From contig JAKAAX010000005.1 of NCBI GenBank assembly GCA_021802125.1, positions 62,001 through 126,000 on the forward strand: a stretch of 64,000 bases of DNA, written 5' to 3'. Position numbers and translations under genes: made by a program. The DNA comes from Thermoplasmata archaeon (GTDB lineage Archaea; Thermoplasmatota; Thermoplasmata; Lutacidiplasmatales; UBA184). Under the pieces are notes generated by a model. That model searched no databases, was not told the DNA's origin, and saw nothing but the letters and a program-made list of their open reading frames with translations. The first letter of the stretch is position 1; each line of letters starts with the position of its first letter. Below, in pieces: positions 50,831-59,603 of the stretch.

Positions 50831-52966
50831 ATGCCCACCGACCCCGTATGCGGGATGTACGTCGACGAGAAGACGGCGGACTTGAAGCTCGTTCGCGAGA
50901 ACCGTACCTACTACTTCTGCAACACCTCCTGCTTGCAGTCGTTCGCGGCCCCCGAGAAGGTGCTTCACGAACTTCGACAGAAGCTCGCCGTGGGGTGGCC
51001 GCTCTCGGTGGCGACCCTCGTCCTGACCTACTTCTGGAACGTCCCGGACTGGCCGTACCTCGCTTTCGCGATGGCCACGGTCGTCCAGGTCTACGTCGCC
51101 CAGTCGTTCTACCGCGGAACGTGGGACGCGTTCCGGAACCGCGCCGCGAACATGGACGTCCTGATCGCGGTCGGCACGACCGTGGCCTACCTCTACAGCG
51201 CGGCGGCGCTCTTCCTACCGTCCCGCCTGCCGCAGATCTTCTACTTCGATGCCTCCGCCGTCATCGCCACCGCGATCCTGACGGGGAGCTACCTCGAGCA
51301 CCTCACCCGGGAGAAGGCCCGGGGGGCTCTGAGAGAGCTGCAGGCGCTCCTCCCTTCCACCGTCCTCGTGGTCCGCGAGGGGAAGGAGGTCGAGGTCCCG
51401 GTGGCCGAGGTCCAGGTGGGCGACCGGTTCGTCGTGAAGCCGGGAGGCCGGGTCCCCGCGGACGGGATCGTTCGTGAGGGCCGGTCCACCACCGACGAGT
51501 CGCTGGTGACCGGCGAGAGCCTACCCGTGGACAAGCGGCCCGGTTCCCCGGTCATCGCGGGGACCATCAACGGGGAGGGCCGTCTGATCGGGGAGGCGAC
51601 GAAGGTCGGCGAGGACACGGTGCTCTCCCAGATCGGCGCCCTGCTCGCCGAGGCTGAGACCAGCAAGGTCCCGATGCAACAGCTGGCCGACAGGATCGCC
51701 TCGGTCTTCACGCCCGTGGTGCTGGCCATCGCGCTCCTGGCCGGGCTGGGATGGTTCTTCCTGGGCGGGGCGCCGTTCAACGTCGCGCTCCTGATCTTCG
51801 TGACGGTGGCGATCACGGCCTGCCCGTGCGCCTTCGGGCTCGCCACGCCTGCGGCGATCATCTCGGGCACGGGGCGCGCGGCGAGGGACGGGGTCCTGTT
51901 CAAGGGCCGCGACTCGATCGAGAAGGCCTCCGACATCGACCTCGTGATGACGGACAAGACCGGCACGCTCACCGCGGGGAAGCCCCGGCTCACGGACCTC
52001 CTCCCCTTCGGGAAGCTTTCCGAACGGGAGATGCTCGCCTTCTCCGTCGGACTGGAGTCTGCGAGCGAGCACCCGCTCGCGCGAGCTGTCGTGGAGCGGG
52101 CGCGCGAGGAGCACGTCGAGGTGCCGAGGGTAAGCGACTTCCGCTCGGAACCCGGGGTGGGACTCCAGGGGAGCATCGCCGGCCGGAAGGTCTCGATCGT
52201 CACTCCCCAGTCCCTGGGCCCCTCCGCCCTCGCGACCGCGGAGCTCCGCGCGGGTGTCGAGAAGATGGCGGAAGCGGGCAAGGCCTGCTCGGTGCTGCTC
52301 CTGGACGGCCAGCCGGCGGGCGTGCTGGGATTCTTCGATGCCTCCGCCCAGGGGGTTCGCGAGGCCGTCGCGACCCTCAAGCGGGACGGGGTCGAGGTGG
52401 TGATGCTGACGGGCGACAACGAGCGGGCCGCCCGGGAGGTCGCCTCCGCGGTGGGGATCGAGAAGGTCCGCGCCTCCCTGAAACCCGCGCAGAAGCTGGA
52501 AGCGCTGAGCGAGGCGAGGGCCGCAGGGAAGCACGTGGCCTACGTGGGGGACGGCGTGAACGACGCTCCCGCCCTCGTGGCGGCGGACGTCGGGATCGCG
52601 ATCGGAGCCGGCGCGGAGGTCGCCCGGGAGGCCGGAGGGGTCATCCTGATGCGCTCGGACTTCGGCAGCGTGGCCCTCGCGCTCCGCATCGCGCGACGGA
52701 CGGTGCGCAAGGTGCGGTTGAACCTCCTGTGGGCGCTGGGGTACAACTCCGTCCTCCTTCCCGTGGCGGCAGGGCTCCTCGTGCCGTTCCTCGGGTTCGG
52801 GGCGTACGACTACCTGCCGTTGATCGGCGCCGGGGCGATGGGGCTCTCCTCGACGAGCGTGCTCCTCAATTCCTTCTCGCTCCGCTGGGTCCACCTCGAA
52901 GGCCCGCCGGGCGCACCCCCGTCCCGGGTGCAGGTTCCCACCGTGCGGCCCGTCTCGGCCGGGTAG
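50831..52966 (+). CDS. copB: Copper-type P1B ATPase with N-terminal YHS domain
   Basis: This 711-residue pump hydrolyses ATP to move a soft metal ion, most likely copper, across the membrane. Residues 3-36 form a YHS domain (DPVCGMYV, YYFCNTSCLQSF) in place of the usual HMA domain. Eight TM helices follow, with the transport motif ACPCAFGLATPAA at about 330. The cytoplasmic machinery is complete: TGES at about 226, DKTGTLT at about 376, SEHPLA at about 416, LTGDN at about 528 and VGDGVNDAPAL at about 571. A conserved AGGAGG site 7 nt before the ATG marks the start. The gene follows the free YHS protein and the CGNR regulator; together they look like a metal-resistance locus. The symbol is by family likeness and the direction (export) is inferred. 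Confidence 0.93.
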   Translation: MPTDPVCGMYVDEKTADLKLVRENRTYYFCNTSCLQSFAAPEKVLHELRQKLAVGWPLSVATLVLTYFWNVPDWPYLAFAMATVVQVYVAQSFYRGTWDAFRNRAANMDVLIAVGTTVAYLYSAAALFLPSRLPQIFYFDASAVIATAILTGSYLEHLTREKARGALRELQALLPSTVLVVREGKEVEVPVAEVQVGDRFVVKPGGRVPADGIVREGRSTTDESLVTGESLPVDKRPGSPVIAGTINGEGRLIGEATKVGEDTVLSQIGALLAEAETSKVPMQQLADRIASVFTPVVLAIALLAGLGWFFLGGAPFNVALLIFVTVAITACPCAFGLATPAAIISGTGRAARDGVLFKGRDSIEKASDIDLVMTDKTGTLTAGKPRLTDLLPFGKLSEREMLAFSVGLESASEHPLARAVVERAREEHVEVPRVSDFRSEPGVGLQGSIAGRKVSIVTPQSLGPSALATAELRAGVEKMAEAGKACSVLLLDGQPAGVLGFFDASAQGVREAVATLKRDGVEVVMLTGDNERAAREVASAVGIEKVRASLKPAQKLEALSEARAAGKHVAYVGDGVNDAPALVAADVGIAIGAGAEVAREAGGVILMRSDFGSVALALRIARRTVRKVRLNLLWALGYNSVLLPVAAGLLVPFLGFGAYDYLPLIGAGAMGLSSTSVLLNSFSLRWVHLEGPPGAPPSRVQVPTVRPVSAG

Positions 52967-53016
52967 GGCGCCTTCTCGAACGGTCCCACGGCGTGGCGGG
53001 AGCCTCCCGCGCCTCG

Positions 53017-55269
53017 CTACGGCCCTCCGAGCTTCCGTTCGAGCTCTTCCAGCTCACGGAGGTTGCCGGTCCCGAGGGCTTTCACCATCCCCTCGTGGCG
53101 GAGGCGGCGCACCGCCCGGCGGGCCGCGTTCGCGTCGCCCGCCCTCTCCAGGACCAGCGCCTCCTGGAGGATGCCCTGGGCCGCGAAGTAGCGGATGCCG
53201 CCCTTCTCCGAGTCGGACTGGAGCTTCTTGAGCTTCCCCAGGGCGGCCGTGACGTCGCCGCGAGCCTCGGCGATCATCGACTCGACCAGGAGGAGCTGGA
53301 GGCTCGTGTCGTCCGAGTCGGGGGTCCCGTACCTGTCGCAGAGCCGCCGCATCTCCGAGGCGATCTCTTCGGCGCGCGTCCAGGCCCCTGCGGCACAGGC
53401 GTACTCGGCCGAGTTGCCGAGCGTCCCGAGCAGGGTCGTCCGGGACCCCAGGCGTCGCGCCTCGAGGAGCGCCTCCTCCCCGCGTCGATGCGCCTCCGCG
53501 AAGTTCCCGCGGTTCAACTCGATGAGCCCCAGCTGGTCCAGGGCGTCCACGACGATCGTCTCCTCGGGGCTGCCCTTCACCTTCTCCTTCATCTCGAGGG
53601 CGTGCAGGAGGTGCTCGCGCGGCCGCTCGAGGTCGCGGCCCCCGAAGAGGTAGCAGGTCGCGGCCGTGATGCGCGCCCGGACCGCCAGGACGGGATCGCT
53701 CCCCTTCTCCGCGAGGGCGCAGGCCCTCTCGGCGGCCTCGATCGCCTCCTCCGGTCGGCCACGCGCCAGCATGCAGGAGGCGAGCGAGCGCAGCAGGGCG
53801 GCCTCCACCCCCGGATGGAGACCTCGGACCTTCTCCAGGGTCGCGCGCAGTTCCCTCTCCGGGTCCTCGCCCAGCCGGACCTGGGCGTTGGAGATCCGCG
53901 CGACGTACGCGCCCCAGACGCGCGCGGAGGCGCCGCGGCCTCGCGACATCTCGAGCGCCTTCCGGAGCGCGGCGACCGCCCCCGCGGGATCCTCCGCGCG
54001 GTAGAGGAGGGATCCCAGCTGCGAGAGCACGAGCTCCTCGAGCTCCCGGCCCCTGGCGCTGGGCTCCCTCTGGGCGAGCACCAGCGCCCTCTGGAGGCGG
54101 GCGGCGCCGAGCTCTGGCGCTCCCCACCGCTCGCATTCCGAGGCGACCGCCTGCAGGTAGGGCATCGCCTTCTCGAGCGCGCCGGCCTCGGCCCAGTGAT
54201 GGGCGAGCCGGAACTGGACCCCGCCCTGAGGGTGGGGGTACCGGCTCTCCAGCGCCCGGGCGATGGCGCGGTGAAGCTCCACGCTCGTGGAGGGTCCCAT
54301 GTCCCGCAGGTCTTCTTCCAGCGTCCCAGGGTCGACGGGGGCCCACGCGGCGCCGCGCTCCTCGATCCGGCCCTGGCCCTTCAGGGCTCTGAGCCGCTCC
54401 CGCACCGCGGGGAGGGGCAATCCGACCACCTCGGCGAGGAGCGACGCGTCCGCGTCCTCCTCCGCCATGAGCGCGGCCAGGAGGAGACGGCGCGACTCCA
54501 GAGGGAGCGAGCGGACCGAGGGGAGACGGACATCCGACGGCGGAGGCGGAAGGCGCCGCCAGACGGGGAGGGTAGGGGCCCCCGTCGGCTGGGCCCACTC
54601 GGCGACTTCGGGGCCTTCGCGGTCAAAGGCGAGGGCAAGGATGAAGGGCAGATGCTCGAGCTCGGGGGCCAGACGTCGGAGCCACTCGTGGCTCATCCCG
54701 TCCAGATGCTCCGCTCGCTCGATGACCACCAGCGTGGGGCGCTCGTGCGTCTTCCCCGTGACCAGCTCGAGGAGGGCGAGCCGGACATCTTCCGGCTCGA
54801 CGTGAAGGCTCGGGCCCGGGGCGGGGCCCTCCGGGCCCACTGCGGGCATGGCGAGCGAAGGGAAGGACCCCGGCGAGGAGGAGCCCGAGGGCGCGAAGAG
54901 CCCGACCAGGGCCACCATCGGGAGCGGCGCCTCGCTCTCGCTCTTCGCTCGCGCGGGCGAACCGGCCCGTCGGGACTTGGAGCCCTCCTCGGGCCGGGGG
55001 GAACGCTCGGCGACCCACCGGGAGAGCCAAGGCAGCAGGGTCCCGTAGGGGACCTCGTGGTTGCTCGGGGAAGCGGTCAGCCGTTCGGTCCGCATCCCAC
55101 GGCCCTGGAAGGCCTCCTCCAGTGCCCGAAGATGCTCCCTCCGAGTGTACGTCGTGCCACCGGACACGAGCAGCACCGCTCCCCGCCCCAGATCGAGGAG
55201 GGCGAGCACGCCCAGTAGGTCGGGAGAGGGAGTGCCCCCCGGGGTCGGGGAGCCAGGCGTCGGGACCAC
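53017..55269 (-). CDS. STAND-like/TPR protein with degenerate P-loop
   Basis: This 750-residue cytoplasmic protein has an N-terminal region of about 270 residues resembling a STAND/AAA-like ATPase: AVLLVSGGTTYTRREHLRAL stands where the Walker A loop should be but lacks Gly-Lys-Ser/Thr, while a Walker-B-like PTLVVIERAEHLDG follows at about 187. A winged-helix-like segment at about 250-330 (VRERLRALKGQGRIEER) comes next. The C-terminal half (about 350-730) is a series of TPR-like helical repeats, about ten, including ELEELVLSQLGSLLYRAEDP and LGLIELNRGNFAEAHRRGEE. Without a P-loop it may bind rather than hydrolyse nucleotide, or may be a protein scaffold. The Pro/Ser-rich insert near residues 90-150 is likely a linker. 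Confidence 0.75.
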   Translation of the reverse strand: MVPTPGSPTPGGTPSPDLLGVLALLDLGRGAVLLVSGGTTYTRREHLRALEEAFQGRGMRTERLTASPSNHEVPYGTLLPWLSRWVAERSPRPEEGSKSRRAGSPARAKSESEAPLPMVALVGLFAPSGSSSPGSFPSLAMPAVGPEGPAPGPSLHVEPEDVRLALLELVTGKTHERPTLVVIERAEHLDGMSHEWLRRLAPELEHLPFILALAFDREGPEVAEWAQPTGAPTLPVWRRLPPPPSDVRLPSVRSLPLESRRLLLAALMAEEDADASLLAEVVGLPLPAVRERLRALKGQGRIEERGAAWAPVDPGTLEEDLRDMGPSTSVELHRAIARALESRYPHPQGGVQFRLAHHWAEAGALEKAMPYLQAVASECERWGAPELGAARLQRALVLAQREPSARGRELEELVLSQLGSLLYRAEDPAGAVAALRKALEMSRGRGASARVWGAYVARISNAQVRLGEDPERELRATLEKVRGLHPGVEAALLRSLASCMLARGRPEEAIEAAERACALAEKGSDPVLAVRARITAATCYLFGGRDLERPREHLLHALEMKEKVKGSPEETIVVDALDQLGLIELNRGNFAEAHRRGEEALLEARRLGSRTTLLGTLGNSAEYACAAGAWTRAEEIASEMRRLCDRYGTPDSDDTSLQLLLVESMIAEARGDVTAALGKLKKLQSDSEKGGIRYFAAQGILQEALVLERAGDANAARRAVRRLRHEGMVKALGTGNLRELEELERKLGGP

Positions 55270-55453
55270 GACCTGGGAAGGCCGAAGGAAAGGAAAGGCC
55301 TTCGTTTCCTCGGGCCCCCCGCCATCTCGGAGAGCCGCGGCCCCCGCGAGGCTCTGCCGCCCCCTGCTGGCCGAGGTCCGTAGCCCCCTTTCCCCGGTTT
55401 CCCTCCGCTCTCTACCTCAAGTAGGCTCGAAGCTGGAGTGGCCGAGGCTGCCT

Positions 55454-56461
55454 TTGGGGTCGAGATCGGTCCGGTCCCCAGGGGCCGGTGAGCGCGAGGC
55501 CAAGGTCCTCGCCTGGCTGCTCGAGCGTGACCAACCCGCGGTCCGGTACCGGGCGCTGGTGGACCTGTTGGACCGCAAGGAGAGCGACCCCACCGTCCGA
55601 GAGGCCCGGGCAGAGATCCCCCGGGTGGGGTGGGCCGCGGATCAGCTCCGTGCTCAGGGGCCCAAGGGCTACTGGGAGAAGCGCGAGCCTAGGAACGTGC
55701 TGGAGTGGTTCAAGTTCCTGTGGCAGCCGATGTACCGCGCCACGATCTGGAGGGCTCTGGTCCTCTCCGACCTCGGCCTTGACTCGAAGGACGCCCGGGT
55801 GCGAAGGACCGCCGAGGTCCTCATGGACTACAAGCTCCGCTTCAGCTCCCCGATCAACTTCTACTACGAGGAGATGTGCATGGTCGGGAACACGGCCCGG
55901 ATGCTGACCCGCTTCGGGTACGGAGAGGACCGTAGGGTCCTCAAACTGTACGACTGGATGCTCGAGGACCAGCGCCGCGACGGAGGCTGGAACTGCTCCC
56001 AGGACTCTCCGGGGACGCTCGACGCCTGGGAACCGATGGCCGCCTTCGCCGCCGTCCCGAAGCGCCGCCGCTCCTCGGAAATGGAGCGCGCGATCGAGAG
56101 GGGCGCGGAGTTCTACCTCAAGCGGCGACTGTTCCAGGAGGGCTCCAGGTACGCGCCCTGGTTCCGCCTCCACTACCCGAGGCACTACTTCTACGACATC
56201 CTGGTGGGGCTGGAGTTCCTCACCGAGCTCGGGTTCTCGGACGACCCAAGGCTCCGGCCCGCGCTGGAGGTTCTGCGCAAGAAGCGGCGCGCCGACGGGA
56301 CCTGGTGGATGGAGGCCCTTCACCCGGACGTCGGGGCCGGACCGAAGAACCCCGCCGAGTCCCCGAGGGAGCGGCCCTTGGTCATCGAGCGCGCAGGTCG
56401 GCCAAGCAAGTGGATCACGCTGAAGGCCCTCACGGTGCTGAAACGCGCCGGCGCGGCCTGA
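55454..56461 (+). CDS. Terpenoid-cyclase/prenyltransferase-toroid-like protein
   Basis: This roughly 335-residue protein has alpha-alpha repeat segments typical of the squalene-cyclase/prenyltransferase toroid: WFKFLWQPMYRATIWRALVL (about 80), LKLYDWMLEDQRRDGGWNCS (about 160, the QRxDGGW repeat), HYFYDILVGLEFLTELG (about 238) and KKRRADGTWWME (about 276). The QxxDGxW repeats are the hallmark of this fold. No DxDD cyclase motif is visible, so it is more likely a toroid of unknown role than a classic cyclase. No ATG or GTG stands near the conserved start; TTG at 55454 is the best candidate, and the longer frame overlaps the divergent gene. Confidence 0.7.
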   Translation: MGSRSVRSPGAGEREAKVLAWLLERDQPAVRYRALVDLLDRKESDPTVREARAEIPRVGWAADQLRAQGPKGYWEKREPRNVLEWFKFLWQPMYRATIWRALVLSDLGLDSKDARVRRTAEVLMDYKLRFSSPINFYYEEMCMVGNTARMLTRFGYGEDRRVLKLYDWMLEDQRRDGGWNCSQDSPGTLDAWEPMAAFAAVPKRRRSSEMERAIERGAEFYLKRRLFQEGSRYAPWFRLHYPRHYFYDILVGLEFLTELGFSDDPRLRPALEVLRKKRRADGTWWMEALHPDVGAGPKNPAESPRERPLVIERAGRPSKWITLKALTVLKRAGAA

Positions 56462-56796
56462 GCCTCGTTGCGTGGAGGACCGGGAGGGGCGAGAGCTCCT
56501 CGGCCGAGTAGGCTCACGCCTCCACGCACGGCACGACCACGACGAGCGACCGCGCTCCCCGCACGACCACCGAACCCTCGCGGGTTCGACCCGCCGGTGG
56601 CCCTGGAGGTGTGGGTGGACGAGCGAACAACGAGCGTGCACCGGGGAGGGTCTCGCTCCCGAGGTCGTGGGGCCGGTCCGGGCGTTTTAGGCACGGTGGA
56701 ACGGGCACGGGCGCGTCGGCCAGGAGCTCAGAGCGTTGAAGAGTGCAGGGAAATCATTGAAATACTGGTCTGTCGGTGGGATTCCCAGGCGTTGAG
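56462..56796. other. Intergenic region with hairpin and a TATA-like tract
   Basis: A 6-bp hairpin (GCGGGT-TCG-ACCCGC) lies at 56580-56594 and could terminate the toroid-like gene. TTGAAATACT at about 56757-56766 is a TATA candidate for the membrane protein at 56797. No other gene is seen. Confidence 0.45.
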
Positions 56797-57204
56797 GTGG
56801 AAGAATTGAGCGAATCCTTGCCCGGTGAGCGCAGAAGCCGTACCGGAGTTTTCGTCCCTGTCCTGATCGCGGTAGGCATGGTCCTGCTGGTCGGGGTCTC
56901 GATCATCGAGGGCGGTTCTGCGCCCGCGAGCGCACTCCCCGCTCCCCAGCAGTACACGAGCCCGACCACCAACAACACGACCAACTTCTGGTCCAGCCCG
57001 CTCGGGCTCGCCACCATCGGCGGTGTGGTCGCGGTCGTCCTGATCGCCCTCGTTCTGCTCCTGCTCATGCGCCGCCGCAAGGCCTCCTCGGCTCCCGCCG
57101 AAGGGAACGAAGGGGACGGCGACGAGGACGCTGAGGGCGGCGACGACGCGGCCGACAACGAGGGCTCGGAGGACGAAGAGCCCCCGGTGGCCCCGGACAG
57201 CTGA
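56797..57204 (+). CDS. Small two-TM membrane protein with acidic tail
   Basis: This protein of about 135 residues has an N-terminal TM (TGVFVPVLIAVGMVLLVGVS), a short exposed loop with Asn-Asn-Thr-Thr sequons, a second TM (ATIGGVVAVVLIALVLLLLM) followed by RRRK, and a very acidic cytoplasmic tail (EGDGDEDAEGGDD). The start is uncertain: GTG at 56776 or 56797, or TTG at 56806; 56797 best fits the TATA. No family is known. It has the anchor style of the large surface proteins but no ectodomain and an acidic instead of proline-rich tail, so it may be a partner or spacer protein. Confidence 0.6.
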   Translation: MEELSESLPGERRSRTGVFVPVLIAVGMVLLVGVSIIEGGSAPASALPAPQQYTSPTTNNTTNFWSSPLGLATIGGVVAVVLIALVLLLLMRRRKASSAPAEGNEGDGDEDAEGGDDAADNEGSEDEEPPVAPDS

Positions 57205-57251
57205 AGCTGGTCCTGCCCGCGGCTCGGCACGGCCCTCCCCCGCCCGGCTGC

Positions 57252-57273
57252 GGGGGCGGGCTCACGCGCCCCC
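57252..57273 (+). terminator. GC-rich hairpin after the two-TM protein
   Basis: GGGGGCG and CGCCCCC form a 7-bp stem with an 8-nt loop, 48 bp after the stop at 57204. No T-run follows, so it is only a probable terminator. Confidence 0.35.
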
Positions 57274-57458
57274 GTGAGGGAGATCGCACGTAGATGGACG
57301 CGTAGGGCGCGTAGGGGGCCCGGGCGGTCCCCACCAGGTTGGCGGTCGTCCTCGCGCGTGGGGAGGCCAGGCCGTTTCACGACCTCCGCCGGCCCTTGAT
57401 AGCCCCCGCTCCCCGTTCAGGGTCGGTCCTCGCCTTCCTGGTCGGGGCCAGAGCACAC

Positions 57459-58289
57459 ATGACGAACGCGAGCACCACAAAGTTCCTGGACGTCCCGGCA
57501 GGGAAGATCGCCTACGACGACCACGGGAAGGGCCAACCCCCCGTCGTCCTGATCCACGAGGCGATCGCCGACCGCCGCATGTGGGACCGGGAATTCTCGC
57601 GACTGTCGAAGACCCATCGCGTGGTGCGGTACGACATGCGGGGGTTCGGGGAGTCTCCTCCCACGACGGGTCCGTTCTCCGCGATCGACGACCTCAGCTC
57701 CGTCATCCTCCAGCTGGGGCTGGAACGGCCCGTGATCGTCGGGGCCAGCATGGGGGGGAGGGTCGCCCTGGACTTCCAGGTCGCCCATCCCGGAGTGGCC
57801 CGGGGGCTCCTGCTCGTCGCTCCGGGTTTCACGGGGATGGACTTTCCGATGTTCCCCCCGGGGGTGTTCGACGTGGACGAGAAGGCGTCCCGGGCCGCCA
57901 GCGACGCGTTCAAGGCCGGGAAGGTCGAGGAGGCCATCGACCATCTCGTGGGCCTGTGGGGAGCCGCCCAGAAGGGGAAGGACCTGGAGCGGTTCCGGGA
58001 GATGGCCAGGAAGAACGCCAACGAGATCTTCCTGGAGACCTCCAGCCAGCAGGAACGACCGGTCGAACCGAAGGCCGCGACCCGGCTGTCGACGCTGGAC
58101 GTCCCGCTCCGGGTGCTCGTGGGCGACCGCGACAACCCCGCCATGCCGCACGTGGCGCGTTACCTGGCGGAGCACGTCCCTCGCGCCCGGTGGACGCTCG
58201 TCCCGGGGGCGGACCACATGCTCAACGTCTCCCAGCCGGGGGCCTTCGCGAAGGAACTGGACGACTTCCTCGCCGAGCTGTCGAAGTAG
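57459..58289 (+). CDS. Alpha/beta hydrolase
   Basis: This 276-residue soluble hydrolase has the complete catalytic set of its fold: oxyanion-type VVLIHEAIADRRMW (about residue 28), the nucleophile elbow VIVGASMGGRVAL (Ser at about 98), the acid in LVGDRDNPAMP (about 223) and the His in PGADHMLNVSQPG (about 251). The cap region (about 130-195) is short and helical. Substrates may be esters, lactones or halogenated compounds; the sequence resembles the 3-oxoadipate enol-lactonase/epoxide hydrolase group in motif spacing. The ATG at 57459 starts the first strand; the longer frame has no conserved sequence. It lies alone between the two-TM protein and the PAC2 gene. Confidence 0.87.
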   Translation: MTNASTTKFLDVPAGKIAYDDHGKGQPPVVLIHEAIADRRMWDREFSRLSKTHRVVRYDMRGFGESPPTTGPFSAIDDLSSVILQLGLERPVIVGASMGGRVALDFQVAHPGVARGLLLVAPGFTGMDFPMFPPGVFDVDEKASRAASDAFKAGKVEEAIDHLVGLWGAAQKGKDLERFREMARKNANEIFLETSSQQERPVEPKAATRLSTLDVPLRVLVGDRDNPAMPHVARYLAEHVPRARWTLVPGADHMLNVSQPGAFAKELDDFLAELSK

Positions 58290-58356
58290 GTCGGGGCCTC
58301 GCCCCTCCACCGCCGCCGCCGCGTGCGCGGGAGCCCTCTTGGGCCCGGGTCCACGC

Positions 58357-59196
58357 CTACCCGTACATCGACATCGCCGGGGCAGGGCCGGTCCGCTCCT
58401 TCGAAGCGGCACGGTCGGCCGCGGAGCGCTGGATGGTCAGGAGCTGCTGCTCGATCCGCTCCGCCTCGGTGTAGAGCGGGCCGGGGTCGATGATGGTGCC
58501 CAGCAGGACGTGGTCGATGGTCTCGATGACCTTCGCCGCGGCGCGGGCGTCCGGGTAGTCGGGGTGGGCCTCGGCCAGGAACGTGAGCACGTCGAACCCC
58601 CGGCGGCGCCCCTCGTTGAGGAGCACGCCGGCGACCCCCGTCACCACCCCCTCCTGGAAGGAGGCGACGTTGGGTTCGATGTAGAGGTCCCGGGCGCGCC
58701 GGGAGGAGGCGACGCCGTAGACGCGGACCGTGGGTGGAGGGATCGCGGAGTGGGGCTCGTCCTCGGAGCGCTCGATGACCAGCCCCTCGGGGGAGACCAG
58801 CAGGGAGCAGCGCTGTTCCTGCGCCCAGTCGAGCACCGCGTGGGCGAGGTTGTTGACGACGTTCGCGGGGGGCTGGAACTCGCTGATGAACGCCACGACC
58901 TTCTGGGCCGGCGAGCCGGTCCGCCGGTCCGGGGGCTGCCCGGCGTAGATGCGTACCGGGTGCTGCGGCTCCCCGTCCCGGACGAGAGAGACGGTGGGGA
59001 AGGCCGGTGAGTCGACGATGCCGATCTGCTCCATCTTGAGCGCATCGATGAGGTAGTTGGCCACGATGGAGGAGACGAGCCCCACCGAGGGGAAGCCGTC
59101 GATGACCACCGCGTCGGTGAGGTCGGTCCGCTTCACCTCGTAGATCCGGACCTCGTCGGCGGCCATCGGAGGTGCGGGGGTGCGCCAGGAGGGCAT
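58357..59196 (-). CDS. PAC2-family protein (proteasome-assembly-chaperone-like)
   Basis: This 279-residue protein belongs to the PAC2 family, archaeal relatives of eukaryotic proteasome assembly chaperones, though their role in Archaea is not settled. TDAVVIDGFPSVGLVSSIVAN (about residues 25-45) is the family opening, followed by QIGIVDSPAFPTVSLVRDGE, VVAFISEFQPP, VYGVASS and GVVTGVAGVLLNEGRRRG (about 180). The C-terminus is a helical, Arg/Glu-rich stretch. The ATG at 59196 follows GAGGTGG; the GTG at 59205 is the alternative. It starts 21 bp after a small helical gene on the same strand, so they are likely one operon. Confidence 0.87.
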   Translation of the reverse strand: MPSWRTPAPPMAADEVRIYEVKRTDLTDAVVIDGFPSVGLVSSIVANYLIDALKMEQIGIVDSPAFPTVSLVRDGEPQHPVRIYAGQPPDRRTGSPAQKVVAFISEFQPPANVVNNLAHAVLDWAQEQRCSLLVSPEGLVIERSEDEPHSAIPPPTVRVYGVASSRRARDLYIEPNVASFQEGVVTGVAGVLLNEGRRRGFDVLTFLAEAHPDYPDARAAAKVIETIDHVLLGTIIDPGPLYTEAERIEQQLLTIQRSAADRAASKERTGPAPAMSMYG

Positions 59197-59217
59197 CGGG
59201 TCCACCTCGGAGCCGGA

Positions 59218-59574
59218 CTAGATCTTGTCCACGAGGGTGCCGAGCTCGCGCGACAGGAGGGAGGCGACGTCCCGCGCCAGGACCCCCTTGATGGAATCTG
59301 GCGCGGCCGCGAACCCCAGGCGGGCGGAGGCGGCGGTGACCCGGAGCAGGGCCGCGTACTCCATGGCCCTCGCCTCCAGGAGGTCGTGGACGGCCTCCTT
59401 GAGCTCCTTCGCGAGTTCCGGGTTCTCCTTGAGCTTGCGCTCGAGAAGGCGGCGGACCTCCTCCTTCACGAGGTCGCGCGTGGCCTCGGCCACGAGCTCC
59501 TCAGGGTGGAGGAGATCTCGTGAGCCCCGGAGGAGCAGGTCCACGGGATCGCCCCGGTTAGCGTCCTCTGCCAC
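59218..59574 (-). CDS. Small conserved-type helical protein upstream of PAC2
   Basis: This 118-residue protein is nearly all helix: PEELVAEATRDLVKEEVRRL, then LKENPELAKELKEAVHDLLE and ARAMEYAALLRVTAASARLG. It is highly charged with a repeat-like Leu/Lys/Glu pattern, and no TM or motif gives a function. The GTG at 59574 is supported by a TATA (CTCTTATACC) about 25 nt upstream, so it is leaderless and the longer frame to 59730 is rejected. Short helical proteins of this style occur beside PAC2-type genes in Euryarchaeota and Thermoplasmatota (general impression), so a partner role is possible. Confidence 0.7.
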   Translation of the reverse strand: MAEDANRGDPVDLLLRGSRDLLHPEELVAEATRDLVKEEVRRLLERKLKENPELAKELKEAVHDLLEARAMEYAALLRVTAASARLGFAAAPDSIKGVLARDVASLLSRELGTLVDKI

Positions 59575-59593
59575 GATGGCCGGACCGGTCCGG

Positions 59594-59603
59594 GGTATAA
59601 GAG
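59594..59603 (-). promoter_or_regulatory. TATA box of the helical protein-PAC2 operon
   Basis: On the minus strand CTCTTATACC lies about 25 nt before the GTG at 59574, a leaderless spacing. Confidence 0.45.

Noticed and set aside
51751..55218. A 1155-codon plus-strand frame
   Set aside because: It is antisense to the TPR protein and out of frame with the ATPase; composition rich in Arg/Gly/Pro, typical of shadow frames in GC-rich DNA.
56575..56600. GGTTCGACCC resembling a tRNA T-arm
   Set aside because: The loop is only 3-5 nt and no acceptor, D or anticodon arms can be drawn around it; it is a simple hairpin.
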